Shown piece after piece: positions 8,253-17,052 of a DNA stretch of 64,000 nt. The stretch is from contig NZ_FWWT01000022.1 in NCBI RefSeq assembly GCF_900176035.1, positions 186,001-250,000 on the forward strand. Direction: 5' to 3'. The stretch is from Desulfonispora thiosulfatigenes DSM 11270 (GTDB lineage Bacteria; Bacillota; Peptococcia; Peptococcales; Desulfonisporaceae). Within the stretch, counting starts at the first letter, position 1. Each line of letters opens with the position of its first letter. Position numbers and translations under genes: made by a program. The notes under the pieces were generated by a model. It was not told the DNA's origin and ran no database searches. It worked only from the letters and a program-made list of their open reading frames with translations.

Positions 8253-9527
8253 ATGGCATTGTATACTTCCCTAGAAGCTGTAAAAGATGAAATTGCTAAA
8301 TGCATGAAATGTGGTAATTGTCAAGCAGTTTGTCCTATATACCTAGAAGAACGTATAGAAGGCACAGTGGCACGGGGAAAAATAAAACTAGTAGAGACAC
8401 TTTTAGATAATAAATTAGAGGTAAATGAAGAGTATGCTAAAAAGTTAGATTTATGTTTAACTTGTAAAGCATGTTCGGTTAATTGTCCTTGTGGCGTTCA
8501 AGTTGATAAAATTATTTTAGGTGCGAGAGCAGAAATTGCTCGTAGAAAAGGCATTTCACCTATTAAAAAACTTATTTTTAAAGGCTTAGAAAATCAAAAA
8601 TTATTAAATGTTGGTGCAAAAGCGGGAGGCTTCTTTCAAGGCATAGTTTTTAAAAAACATAAGACTTTAAGTGGAGCTCATCCAAGATTCCCATTTGGTT
8701 TAGATCTTAGAAGGATAATTCCAAACCTTGCAACTACACCACTTAGAGACAAACTACCTGAAGTAAATAAAGTAAAAAATCCTGTAAAAAAAGTTGCATT
8801 TTTTACAGGTTGTACTATGAATTATGCTTATATAGATGTTGGCGAAGCTTTAGTAAATGTTTTGTTAAAAAACAACATTGAAGTAATTATTCCTAAAAAT
8901 CAACATTGTTGTGGTACTCCTATTTTAACCAGTGGAGATGCAGAAACTGCAACAAAAATGGCTAAATCACACATTGATATTTTTAGTGCTCTAGATGTTG
9001 ATAAAATAATTACAGGATGTGGATCATGTGGAATGACTTTTAACAAAAATTATCTGGACTTATTAGAAGCAGAGCCAGAATATTACGAAAAGGCTAAGAA
9101 GATAGCCGCTAAAGTTATAGATATCTCAGACTTTTTAATGACAGAAATTGATATAGATAAATCAAAACTAGGAAAAGTAGATATGAAGGTAACATATCAT
9201 GATCCATGTCATTTAAATAGAGGAATGGGAGTTAAAAATCCACCACGTGAAATAATTAAATCAATACCTGGAATAGATTTTATCGAAATGAAAAATGCTG
9301 ATCGCTGTTGCGGTGGCGCAGGATCCTTTACTTTATCTCATTATGAATTATCGATGAATATTCATAAACATAAAGTAGATTCTATTAAAGATACTAAAGC
9401 AGAAGCAGTAATAACGGCATGTCCTGCATGTATGATGCAGATTACTGATGGTATGAACCGCTTTGAACTAGAATTACCGATATATCATATCATTCAACTT
9501 CTTGATATGTCATATAAAGCAAAATAA
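8253..9527 (+). CDS. glcF: (Fe-S)-binding protein, GlcF subunit
   Basis: This is the electron-transfer subunit that pairs with GlcD. Two ferredoxin-type clusters lie at the N-terminus (CMKCGNCQAVCP, about residues 14-25, and CLTCKACSVNCP, about 69-80). Two CCG (DUF224) domains follow, with FTGCTMNY...HCCGTPI and DPCHLN...DRCCGGAGS, which bind a further cluster. 424 residues is normal for GlcF. The gene ends at a strong terminator, closing the lctP-glcD-glcF unit. Confidence 0.92.
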   Translation: MALYTSLEAVKDEIAKCMKCGNCQAVCPIYLEERIEGTVARGKIKLVETLLDNKLEVNEEYAKKLDLCLTCKACSVNCPCGVQVDKIILGARAEIARRKGISPIKKLIFKGLENQKLLNVGAKAGGFFQGIVFKKHKTLSGAHPRFPFGLDLRRIIPNLATTPLRDKLPEVNKVKNPVKKVAFFTGCTMNYAYIDVGEALVNVLLKNNIEVIIPKNQHCCGTPILTSGDAETATKMAKSHIDIFSALDVDKIITGCGSCGMTFNKNYLDLLEAEPEYYEKAKKIAAKVIDISDFLMTEIDIDKSKLGKVDMKVTYHDPCHLNRGMGVKNPPREIIKSIPGIDFIEMKNADRCCGGAGSFTLSHYELSMNIHKHKVDSIKDTKAEAVITACPACMMQITDGMNRFELELPIYHIIQLLDMSYKAK

Positions 9528-9554
9528 GGGCTCGTAAAGAGCCCTTATTTTTTA
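9521..9554 (+). terminator. Rho-independent terminator after glcF
   Basis: A 13-bp perfect stem AAAATAAGGGCTC/GAGCCCTTATTTT, five-base loop, and T run. It overlaps the glcF stop. Confidence 0.92.
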
Positions 9555-9596
9555 TAAAATAGTGAATTATAAAATATATTTGTGAAAGGAGTTACT

Positions 9597-10853
9597 ATGT
9601 CAGAAAAAGTAGATGTTATTGTAATAGGAGCAGGGGCTGGTGGAATGATGGCTGCTGGCAGAGCAGCGGAGCGTGGTGCTAAGGTAATTCTCATTGAAAA
9701 AAATAGTATATTAGGAAAAAAGTTATTAATAACCGGAAAAGGACGTTGTAATGTAACCAATGATACAGATATAGAAGATATAATAAGTAATTTCCCAGGA
9801 AATGGAAGGTTTTTATATAGTCCACTTTATACTTTTACAAATTTAGATGTAATGAATTTTTTTACTAATTTAGGTGTAAAACTGAAAACAGAAAGAGGTG
9901 GAAGAGTTTTTCCTGTGTCTGATAAAGCAAAAGATATAGTTAAAGCTTTAGAAAAATATTTACAGCTAGGAAAAGTAAAGGTAATTAAAAATAGCAAGGT
10001 AGAAGAAATTATTAGTGAAAATGGTGGAGCTAAAATTGTTCACTTAGAAGGTGGAGAAAAAATTAAAGCACCTCAAGTTATTATCGCGACAGGTGGACTA
10101 TCATATCCTGGAACAGGTTCGACTGGAGATGGCTATTTATGGAGTGAAAAGCTAGGTCACAAAATCGTTACTCCAAAACCTTCTTTGATACCTCTTATAA
10201 CTAAAGAAAGTTGGATAGAAGATTTACAGGGCTTAAGTTTAAAAAATATTACGATCTCTTTAAATGATAGAAACGGTAAAAAAATTGCCCAAGACTTTGG
10301 AGAAATGATCTTTACACATTATGGTGTCTCTGGGCCTGTAGTATTATCTATAAGTCGTAAGGCTGTTTTATACTGGGAAAAAAACTCAAAACCGTTAAAT
10401 ATGTCTATCGACTTAAAACCTGCTTTAAGTATAGAAAAATTAGATTTGAGATTACAAAGGGATTTTGAGAAATATTGTAATAAGGATTTCAGAAATGGAC
10501 TTAATGATTTATTACCACAAAGATTAATTCCAATAGTTATAATGCTTGCTAAGATAGACCCCTATAAAAAAATAAACTTAATTACAAAAGAAGAAAGACA
10601 AAATTTAAATTATGTAATTAAAAATTTGAAGTTAACTGCGACAGGTACTAGACCTATCAGTGAGGCTATTGTTACTAAAGGTGGCGTTAATGTCAAAGAA
10701 ATAAATCCACATACCATGGAATCTAAAAAAATTAATGGATTATTCTTTTGTGGAGAAATAATAGATATTGATGGATATACTGGAGGATATAATTTGCAAG
10801 CAGCCTTTTCGACAGGATATTTAGCAGGAGAAAATATTTCTATTTATGAATAA
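9597..10853 (+). CDS. NAD(P)/FAD-dependent oxidoreductase, HI0933 family
   Basis: A flavoprotein of the HI0933/YhiN (aminoacetone oxidase-like) family with unknown physiological substrate. The N-terminal Rossmann motif VIGAGAGGMMAAGRAAERGA is followed by GKKLLITGKGRCNVTN, a family signature. Mid-protein GGLSYPGTGSTGDGY and the C-terminal FCGEIIDIDGYTGGYNLQAAF complete the FAD-binding fold. The AAAGGAG site lies inside the longer reading frame that starts at GTG 9582, so ATG 9597 (MSEKVDVIVIG) is the better start. Confidence 0.88.
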   Translation: MSEKVDVIVIGAGAGGMMAAGRAAERGAKVILIEKNSILGKKLLITGKGRCNVTNDTDIEDIISNFPGNGRFLYSPLYTFTNLDVMNFFTNLGVKLKTERGGRVFPVSDKAKDIVKALEKYLQLGKVKVIKNSKVEEIISENGGAKIVHLEGGEKIKAPQVIIATGGLSYPGTGSTGDGYLWSEKLGHKIVTPKPSLIPLITKESWIEDLQGLSLKNITISLNDRNGKKIAQDFGEMIFTHYGVSGPVVLSISRKAVLYWEKNSKPLNMSIDLKPALSIEKLDLRLQRDFEKYCNKDFRNGLNDLLPQRLIPIVIMLAKIDPYKKINLITKEERQNLNYVIKNLKLTATGTRPISEAIVTKGGVNVKEINPHTMESKKINGLFFCGEIIDIDGYTGGYNLQAAFSTGYLAGENISIYE

Positions 10854-10908
10854 TTCTAAGAAATAATCACAGTATATAAATAGAAATTCATATAAAAAAG
10901 AGGTCTTT

Positions 10909-11379
10909 ATGCAAAAAAATACTTCTAAAAATTCACAAAAGGGAGAGAAAATATTTATCATATTTTGCCTCTTGTTAGTTATATCCACATTTATTGCTCA
11001 GTTTATAATGATAGATTCAGCTTATAACCAAAAAGCTAGCAAAACTTTACGCTTAGAAGGATCGAAAGTAATAAGTAATCAAAATATTAAATCCGTAGGA
11101 TTTATAGATTCTCGGAAAAATACGCTCGAAATTATGATTATCACCCCTTATATCCCGAGTTTACCAAAGGTAAATTTATTTCAAAATGGTGAACTAGTAA
11201 ACGATTTTACTTACCCAAATGTAAAATTAAAGGTAAAACCAGGAGATAAAATTACTATTGATAATACATCCTACGATTTAAATATTAAATTTGAACTATT
11301 AGCTTCTGCTGATTTAAAGTTAAAAAATAACACTATAAATGTGCAAAAAGGTATGCAAAAAACAATTAGAGTTTACTAA
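10909..11379 (+). CDS. Membrane-anchored protein of unknown function
   Basis: I do not recognise this 156-residue protein with certainty. It has a basic N-terminus, one membrane helix (about residues 15-34, IFIIFCLLLVISTFIAQFIM) and an extracytoplasmic beta-rich domain with VKLKVKPGDKITID, so it is probably anchored facing outward. Start ATG 10909 has an AAAGAGG site. A CACAGTAT box at 10868-10875 resembles one before spmA, which hints at sporulation control but is not proof. It sits between the FAD oxidoreductase and hutP. Confidence 0.6.
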   Translation: MQKNTSKNSQKGEKIFIIFCLLLVISTFIAQFIMIDSAYNQKASKTLRLEGSKVISNQNIKSVGFIDSRKNTLEIMIITPYIPSLPKVNLFQNGELVNDFTYPNVKLKVKPGDKITIDNTSYDLNIKFELLASADLKLKNNTINVQKGMQKTIRVY

Positions 11380-11384
11380 AAAAC

Positions 11385-11413
11385 TTGAAAAAAATAGCAT
11401 TATAGAATATAAT
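11385..11413 (+). promoter_or_regulatory. Sigma-A promoter for hutP
   Basis: TTGAAA at 11385-11390 and TATAAT at 11408-11413 are separated by exactly 17 bases. The start point would be near 11420, giving a leader of about 35 bases. Confidence 0.8.
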
Positions 11414-11454
11414 TACTATGCTTAATAGAGTTTTACATAGCAAGGAGTGAAAAA

Positions 11455-11868
11455 ATGATCTATGGCAGTAAAAGAATAGCAGCTGTAGCTATAAAAATGG
11501 CTTTAACTGAAACACGTGAAGAAGAGCAAAATGAAAAGAAACTTTTTAGTGAACAAGGAATAAAAACTGTTGCCGTAGATTGTGGTGGAGAGTATTTAGC
11601 AACAGTAAAAAAAATTGTTGAAAGATCTGTTGTTGCAGCCAAAAGGGAAGGTGTTATTAGAGAAATACACTCTGAAGAAGGTGCTGTAGCTGGTGCTACT
11701 AGAGAAGCATTATCCCAAATAATGCCCAAAGCAATTGGTTTAAATGTAGGCGGTAAACTTGGGATCGCTAGACAAAATGATCACATAAGTGTGGCAGTTT
11801 TTTTAGGTATTGGATTATTGCATTTAGACGAGGTATCTATTGGTCTAGCTCATAGAACTATTGCATGA
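11455..11868 (+). CDS. hutP: HutP family RNA-binding regulator
   Basis: HutP in Bacillus is an RNA-binding antiterminator that senses histidine and magnesium. The 137-residue protein matches the family in length and pattern, with RIAAVAIKMALTETREEE at the N-terminus and the C-terminal GLNVGGKLGIARQNDHISVAVFLGIGLLHLDEVSIGLAHR. No histidine-use genes lie in the window. In many Clostridia this gene sits near cmk, as here, so the role may differ from hut control. It has its own promoter and a good AAGGAGTG site. Confidence 0.85.
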   Translation: MIYGSKRIAAVAIKMALTETREEEQNEKKLFSEQGIKTVAVDCGGEYLATVKKIVERSVVAAKREGVIREIHSEEGAVAGATREALSQIMPKAIGLNVGGKLGIARQNDHISVAVFLGIGLLHLDEVSIGLAHRTIA

Positions 11869-11885
11869 TAGGCGGTTAATATATA

Positions 11886-12333
11886 ATGAGAATACTTTTA
11901 AAAGATATTAAAGCAGAAGATATAAATAATATTATAAATTATCCAGTTCAAGGACTTGTATTTGAAATTAATCAAAAAAAATGCTGAAGAAGTTAACAGT
12001 ATTATTAAAAAAATGCCCTTTTACTTGCCCATTATAGGTGAGTTATCAAATATGCCAAAATATGAAGTAGAAGAATTAATATCCTTTTGTAATTTAACAA
12101 GTGTCATAATTAAAGATACTGATTTTTGCGAAAAAATAAGCGCTTTTAAAATAAATTATACTGAACAAACAAATTGGAATGTTATAATTAAAACTGAAAA
12201 TGATTATCAAACTGCTTATTACCCTTTAGATGAATTATCAAAGCTAAATCAAGAAGCATTAATAATTTTAAACATCAAGCAATTAAAGTCAATGTGGCCA
12301 TATTTAGTTAATAATTGGAGTAGCATTGTCTAA
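11886..12333 (+). pseudogene. TrpF-like (phosphoribosylanthranilate isomerase-related) protein, frameshifted
   Basis: The frame opening at ATG 11886 (MRILLKDIKAEDINNIINYP) runs into a stop after an A8 run near 11974-11981. Removing one A joins it smoothly to the downstream frame ending at 12333, giving about 149 residues. The N-terminal half (strand, helix, then VQGLVFEINQKNAEEVNSII and KMPFYLPIIGEL) resembles the first strands of the TrpF barrel, but the protein is shorter than TrpF (about 200) and lacks its clear catalytic text, so I would not call it an active isomerase. It is probably co-transcribed with hutP. Confidence 0.55.
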
Positions 12334-12346
12334 TTATTAAAAATCT

Positions 12347-12386
12347 GCACTAGCAAAAAAATTTGTTAGTGCTATAATTTTATTTT
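12347..12386 (+). terminator. Hairpin, probable terminator before cmk
   Basis: An 11-bp stem with one G-T pair (GCACTAGCAAA/TTTGTTAGTGC) followed by an interrupted T-rich tail. It probably ends the hutP transcript. Confidence 0.5.
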
Positions 12387-12467
12387 GAGAGGAATTATTT
12401 AAGTATTAACTTATTAATTTATACATATCAAATAAAATATATAAAAATTATGTAAGGAATGGTTTTT

Positions 12468-13154
12468 TTGGAAAAGATACAAGTAACAATTGATGGTCCA
12501 GCAGGAGCAGGAAAAAGTTCAGTTTCTAAAATACTAGCTCAAAGATTGGGTTATGTATATATCGATACAGGTGCAATGTATCGCACTTTAACCTATTCTG
12601 CTATAAAAGAGAAAGTTGATTTTTCTGATATTGATTCCATTATCAAATTACTTACATCAATTGAAATTAATTTTGGTTTAGATCAAGAAACAGGCACGCA
12701 AAAAGTTTTTTGTAATGATCAGGATGTTACGGATTTAATAAGGTCTCCCGAAGTAAACCAAAAGGTATCTATTATAGCTGCCATATTAGAAGTAAGAAAT
12801 ATAATGGTTTTACGTCAAAGAGAAATTGCTCAAAATAATAATGTAGTTATGGACGGTAGGGATATAGGCACTGTAGTTTTACCTAATGCTAAATATAAAT
12901 TTTATTTAACTGCTTCCTTAGAAGAAAGAGCAAAAAGAAGGGCAAAAGAACTTGAAGCAAAGGGTTATAAAATTGATTTAGAAAAATTAATTGTAGAAAT
13001 TAAAACACGTGATAATATGGATACCCAAAGAGAATATAGTCCCTTAAAACCTGCAAGTGATGCAATTATAATAGATAGTAGTAAAATTAATCTAGAACAG
13101 GTAATAGGATCTATTATTAATTACATTAAAGAGGACGACATAAATGTTTTATAA
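12468..13154 (+). CDS. cmk: Cytidylate kinase
   Basis: Phosphorylates CMP and dCMP to the diphosphates with ATP. The P-loop IDGPAGAGKSS is at the N-terminus, followed by YIDTGAMYR, the NMP-binding region, MDGRDIGTVVLPNA and the lid arginines in RAKRRAKEL and DTQREYSPL. About 228 residues is normal. TTG 12468 is placed well after AAGGA (12454-12458), whereas ATG 12459 touches that site. It overlaps plsC by 11 bases and belongs to the cmk-plsC-ispH cluster seen in many Clostridia. Confidence 0.95.
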   Translation: MEKIQVTIDGPAGAGKSSVSKILAQRLGYVYIDTGAMYRTLTYSAIKEKVDFSDIDSIIKLLTSIEINFGLDQETGTQKVFCNDQDVTDLIRSPEVNQKVSIIAAILEVRNIMVLRQREIAQNNNVVMDGRDIGTVVLPNAKYKFYLTASLEERAKRRAKELEAKGYKIDLEKLIVEIKTRDNMDTQREYSPLKPASDAIIIDSSKINLEQVIGSIINYIKEDDINVL

Positions 13155-13740
13155 TTTTGTAAAATATATATTAAGATTTATGCTATTATTTCTTGTTAAG
13201 CTAGATTTTGTAAATAAAGAAAAAATACCACAGCAGGGTCAAATTGTTTTTGCTTCTAATCATGTTAGTTTATGGGACCCAGTGATACTAGGAGTTTATT
13301 TAACTAGAAAAGTACATTTTATAGCAAAAGAAGAATTATTTAAAATATTTTTTTTAGGATTTATAATGAAAAGAATAGGTGCAATCCCTATAAAAAGAGG
13401 GCAAGCTGACCGTAATGCTATAAGGCAATCTATTAAATATTTGAATAATGGTGAAGCTCTTTGTATTTTTCCTGAAGGCACAAGGAGTTTAAATAAAAAT
13501 ATAGGAGATTTTTTACCAGGAACTTCACTAATAGCAGTTAAAGGTAATGCCCCTATTATCCCTGTTGCCTTGATAGGTACAAGTGATATACTAAAAAAGG
13601 GATTTAAAACTAAAATAAGAATTGTGATTGGTGATCCAATCGAAGTAAATGAATATCATAATCAAAAAGTACCAAGTTCTCAAATTGAACTATTAACTAA
13701 AAGATTAGAAGATGAAGTTAAAAGCTTATTTAATGAATAA
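13144..13740 (+). CDS. plsC: 1-acyl-sn-glycerol-3-phosphate acyltransferase
   Basis: Adds the second acyl chain to lysophosphatidic acid in phospholipid synthesis at the inner membrane face. The HX4D catalytic motif is seen in SNHVSLWDP (about residues 37-45), and the glycerol-phosphate-binding motif in FPEGTRSLN (around 114-122). An N-terminal hydrophobic segment fits membrane association. 198 residues is normal. It starts inside the end of cmk. Confidence 0.93.
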   Translation: MFYNFVKYILRFMLLFLVKLDFVNKEKIPQQGQIVFASNHVSLWDPVILGVYLTRKVHFIAKEELFKIFFLGFIMKRIGAIPIKRGQADRNAIRQSIKYLNNGEALCIFPEGTRSLNKNIGDFLPGTSLIAVKGNAPIIPVALIGTSDILKKGFKTKIRIVIGDPIEVNEYHNQKVPSSQIELLTKRLEDEVKSLFNE

Positions 13741-13781
13741 AAACTTAATGTTACTAAAAATATAACATTGAAAGTTTTTTT
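13741..13781 (+). terminator. Probable terminator after plsC
   Basis: Stem AAACTT-AATGTTA / TAACATT-(GA bulge)-AAGTTT followed by T's. Confidence 0.65.
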
Positions 13782-13806
13782 ATGATATATTTAGGGGCGA
13801 TATAAA

Positions 13807-15858
13807 TTGAAAATATTTAAAGCTCAGCATGCAGGTTTTTGTTTTGGAGTTAAAAATGCAGTAGAAATGGCCGAAAAAAACTTGCCTAATTATGATAATA
13901 ATATAGCTAGTTGGGGACCTTTAATACATAATCCACCTGAAGTTAATAGATTAACTAATTTAGGAATTATACCAAGAGAAAACTTAGATGATATAAATGA
14001 AAAGGCTATTTTAATTAGAGCTCATGGAGTATCTCCAGTAATTTTCAAAGACTTGAGTATACATAATGTAGATATAATTGACTGTACTTGTCCATTTGTA
14101 TCAAAAGTACAAAATATTGCACATGATTATGGAAAAAAAGGCTACACTATTCTTATATTAGGGAATAAAAGTCATCCAGAGGTAATTGGTATTTTAGGAT
14201 GGAGTAATGATAAAGGAATTGTATTTGCTGATTTAGAAGAACTAAAGAAATATGATTTTAAAGATCAAAAACTTTGTTTAGTTTCTCAAACTACTCAAAA
14301 TATTGATTTGTTTATTAAGGTAGAGGATTACCTTAAAAATAAATATAAAGAAGTCATAGTATTTAACACCATATGCTCGGCAACCAGAAAACGTCAGGAA
14401 GCTGCTATACAGTTGGCTAATCAAGTAGACTTAATGATTGTTGTGGGTGGGTTAAATAGCGCTAACACACAAAAGTTAGCACAATTATGTAATGAAACTG
14501 GATGCATAACAAAGCTTATAGAAAATGCTGATAGTTTGCAGTCTAAATGGCTTTGTGGTATAAAAAATGTAGGATTAACGGCAGGTGCATCCACACCAGA
14601 TTGGATTATTAAGGAGGTTATTAAAAAAATGGAAGAAATAAAAAATGAAAATTTAGGATCTAAAGTAGATGGCGGTGATAATATGGAAATGAAAGATTTA
14701 GCTGAAAGTATGGATAATTTAAAAGGTTTGGAGTATGGAAGTATTTTAACTGGAACTATCGTTAAAATAAACAATGACGAAGTATTAGTTGATATAGGTG
14801 GTAAGTCAGAAGGAATTATACCTGTTAGTGAATTATCATATGCAAAGGTAGAAGACCCTAATAAATATGTAAATGTTGGAGATCAAATAAAGCTATTTGT
14901 TATAAAAGAAGAAAATAATGATGGTAATGTTGTTTTATCAAAACGTAGAGCAGACCAATTAGTTGCAATAGAAGTATTACAAAAATCTTTTGATACTAGT
15001 GAAATTATCGAAGCTGAAGTACTTGAAGTTGTTAAAGGTGGACTTTTAGTTGATGTTGGCATGAGAGGATTTTTACCAGCTTCATTAATTGATGTTGCTT
15101 ATGTTGAAGATTTAAATCAATATATTGGACAAAAATTACGTATGAAGGTTATTGAATTTGATCAAGAAGCTAAAAAAGCTGTTTTATCCCGTAAAGTAGT
15201 TATAGAAGAAGAATTAGAAGAGGTTGCTAAAAAGACATGGGAAGAGCTTTCGGAAGGTCAAATTAAAAAAGGAATAGTTAGAAGAATTACTAATTTTGGA
15301 GCATTTATAGATATAGGTGGAGTTGATGGTTTACTTCACGTTTCTGAAATGGGATTAGGAAGAGTTGAAAATCCTAGTGCAGTAGTTTCCGAAAAGGATG
15401 AAATAGAGGTATATGTTTTATCAGTAGATAAGGATAAGAAAAAGGTTTCTTTATCACTTAAAAAGTTATTACCAAATCCATGGGAAAATGCAGCATCTAA
15501 ATATTCTGAAGGAACTATCGTTAAAGGTAAGGTTGTAAGAACTGCTTCTTTTGGTGCTTTTGTAGAGGTTGAGCCTGGAATTGACGGTTTAGTACATATT
15601 TCTCAAATGTCTTGGGATAGAATCGATAAACCAGAGGACGCAGTTAAAGTTGGTCAAGAAGTAGAAGCAAAGGTATTAGAATTTGATCAAGAAAATAAAA
15701 GAATGAGCCTTAGTATAAAAGATGTATTAGATAAACCTGAAATTAAAAAACCTGAAGCTACTAAAAAAGAAGTTGTAAAACAAGTAGAAATAGAAGAAGT
15801 ACCATCTGGATGTACTATAGGTGATGCGATAGGAAATATATTAAAAGAATTAAAATAA
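13807..15858 (+). CDS. ispH: Bifunctional IspH (HMB-PP reductase) / ribosomal protein S1 fusion
   Basis: Residues 1 to about 280 are IspH, the 4Fe-4S enzyme making IPP and DMAPP in the last step of the MEP pathway. The three cluster cysteines are seen in GFCFGV (Cys12), DCTCPFV (about 96) and NTICSATRKRQ (about 197), with HNPPEVNRL and NKSHPEV nearby. An acidic linker leads to four S1 RNA-binding domains (from about residue 310, each with the VxVDIGG...GxxPxSE pattern) forming a ribosomal S1-like half. Total length 683. The same fusion is known in many Clostridia. Start TTG 13807. It is followed by fni, another isoprenoid gene. Confidence 0.95.
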   Translation: MKIFKAQHAGFCFGVKNAVEMAEKNLPNYDNNIASWGPLIHNPPEVNRLTNLGIIPRENLDDINEKAILIRAHGVSPVIFKDLSIHNVDIIDCTCPFVSKVQNIAHDYGKKGYTILILGNKSHPEVIGILGWSNDKGIVFADLEELKKYDFKDQKLCLVSQTTQNIDLFIKVEDYLKNKYKEVIVFNTICSATRKRQEAAIQLANQVDLMIVVGGLNSANTQKLAQLCNETGCITKLIENADSLQSKWLCGIKNVGLTAGASTPDWIIKEVIKKMEEIKNENLGSKVDGGDNMEMKDLAESMDNLKGLEYGSILTGTIVKINNDEVLVDIGGKSEGIIPVSELSYAKVEDPNKYVNVGDQIKLFVIKEENNDGNVVLSKRRADQLVAIEVLQKSFDTSEIIEAEVLEVVKGGLLVDVGMRGFLPASLIDVAYVEDLNQYIGQKLRMKVIEFDQEAKKAVLSRKVVIEEELEEVAKKTWEELSEGQIKKGIVRRITNFGAFIDIGGVDGLLHVSEMGLGRVENPSAVVSEKDEIEVYVLSVDKDKKKVSLSLKKLLPNPWENAASKYSEGTIVKGKVVRTASFGAFVEVEPGIDGLVHISQMSWDRIDKPEDAVKVGQEVEAKVLEFDQENKRMSLSIKDVLDKPEIKKPEATKKEVVKQVEIEEVPSGCTIGDAIGNILKELK

Positions 15859-15860
15859 TT

Positions 15861-15893
15861 ATAAGACGTAGCTTTTTGGCTACGTCTTATTTA
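15861..15893 (+). terminator. Hairpin after ispH-rpsA, probable terminator
   Basis: A 12-bp perfect stem ATAAGACGTAGC/GCTACGTCTTAT with a T-rich loop. The downstream T tract is weak (TTAT), so read-through into fni, only 44 bases away, is likely. Confidence 0.6.
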
Positions 15894-15904
15894 TAGGTGA
15901 TAAT

Positions 15905-16969
15905 ATGGATATTAGACAACAACGAAAATGGGATCATTTAAAATTATCGTTACAAGCTGATAAAGGTCCTTTGAAAACGGGATTTGATGATATATATCTT
16001 ATACATCAAGCACTCGCAAATACTAATTTTAATGATGTTAATTGTAGTATAGAAATATTTAAAAAGAAAATTGATTTTCCTTTGATTATTAATGCCATGA
16101 CTGGTGGAGCTGATGGATTAGATATAATTAATAAAAAATTAGCTAATATAGCAAGAACATGTAATGTTGTATTAGCGGTTGGATCACAAACTTCAGGTGT
16201 TTTAGATAGAAGGACTCGTCATACATATGAAGTTGTGCGCAAAACAAATCCAGATGGTCTAATTCTCGCTAATGTTAGCGCCTTAGTAGATGTAAAGATA
16301 GCTCTAGAAGCAATAGAAATGATTGAGGCTAACGCAATTCAACTTCATTTAAATGTTGCACAGGAACTTGCTATGGATGAAGGCGACCGTGAATTTGAAA
16401 AGCTAGAAGAAAATATATTAAAGATTAAAGAAAAATCCAATGTTCCTATTATCATTAAAGAAGTAGGTTTTGGTTTATCTAAAGAAACTATTCAAAAATT
16501 AACCCAATACAATATTAACTATTTTGATATCGGGGGTGCTGGTGGTACCAACTTTGCCTCTATTGAAGTTAAAAGAAGTAAAAATCCTAAAGATGATATA
16601 ATTAATTGGGGAATACCTACTGCTATATCTTTGGTAGAAGCATTAAGCGTTTCTAAAAATATAAACCTTTTTGCATCTGGAGGCATTAGGTCTACTTTAG
16701 ATATGGTAAAATCGTTAACTTTGGGGGCTAAGGGAGTTGGGATAGCTGAACCTATTTTAAAAGATGTTTATATAAACAGAGAAAAAGAAGTAATTGTATT
16801 TTTACAAGAAATGAAAAAACAATTGAAGAAGTTAATGATACTTTGTGGTGCTAAAAACATCCCAGAATTACAAAACATTCCTGCATTAATAACTGGATTT
16901 TCAAAGGAATGGTTAGAATTAAGGGGCATTTCAGTAGATGAATATGCAAGGAGAAATCAGGGGTTCTAG
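15905..16969 (+). CDS. fni: Type 2 isopentenyl-diphosphate delta-isomerase
   Basis: An FMN- and NADPH-dependent enzyme that interconverts IPP and DMAPP. Family text includes INAMTGGADG (about residues 61-70), VGSQTSGVLD, NVSALVDVKIALEAIEM, IIKEVGFGLSKET and the FMN-phosphate-binding FDIGGAGGTNFASIE and FASGGIRS. 354 residues is normal. It lies just downstream of ispH, grouping the two end steps of isoprenoid synthesis. A TAGGTG site precedes ATG 15905. Confidence 0.94.
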   Translation: MDIRQQRKWDHLKLSLQADKGPLKTGFDDIYLIHQALANTNFNDVNCSIEIFKKKIDFPLIINAMTGGADGLDIINKKLANIARTCNVVLAVGSQTSGVLDRRTRHTYEVVRKTNPDGLILANVSALVDVKIALEAIEMIEANAIQLHLNVAQELAMDEGDREFEKLEENILKIKEKSNVPIIIKEVGFGLSKETIQKLTQYNINYFDIGGAGGTNFASIEVKRSKNPKDDIINWGIPTAISLVEALSVSKNINLFASGGIRSTLDMVKSLTLGAKGVGIAEPILKDVYINREKEVIVFLQEMKKQLKKLMILCGAKNIPELQNIPALITGFSKEWLELRGISVDEYARRNQGF

Positions 16970-16986
16970 ATAATACTAGAACCTTT
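16962..16986 (+). terminator. Hairpin at the end of fni
   Basis: GGTTCTAG/CTAGAACC, eight base pairs with a six-base loop overlapping the stop codon, followed by a short T run. Weak terminator. Confidence 0.5.
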
Positions 16987-17052
16987 CTGCATATCTAAGG
17001 TGAATACTGGGGATTATAATTATAACTAGATTAAAAAAGAGGTTTGATATTT

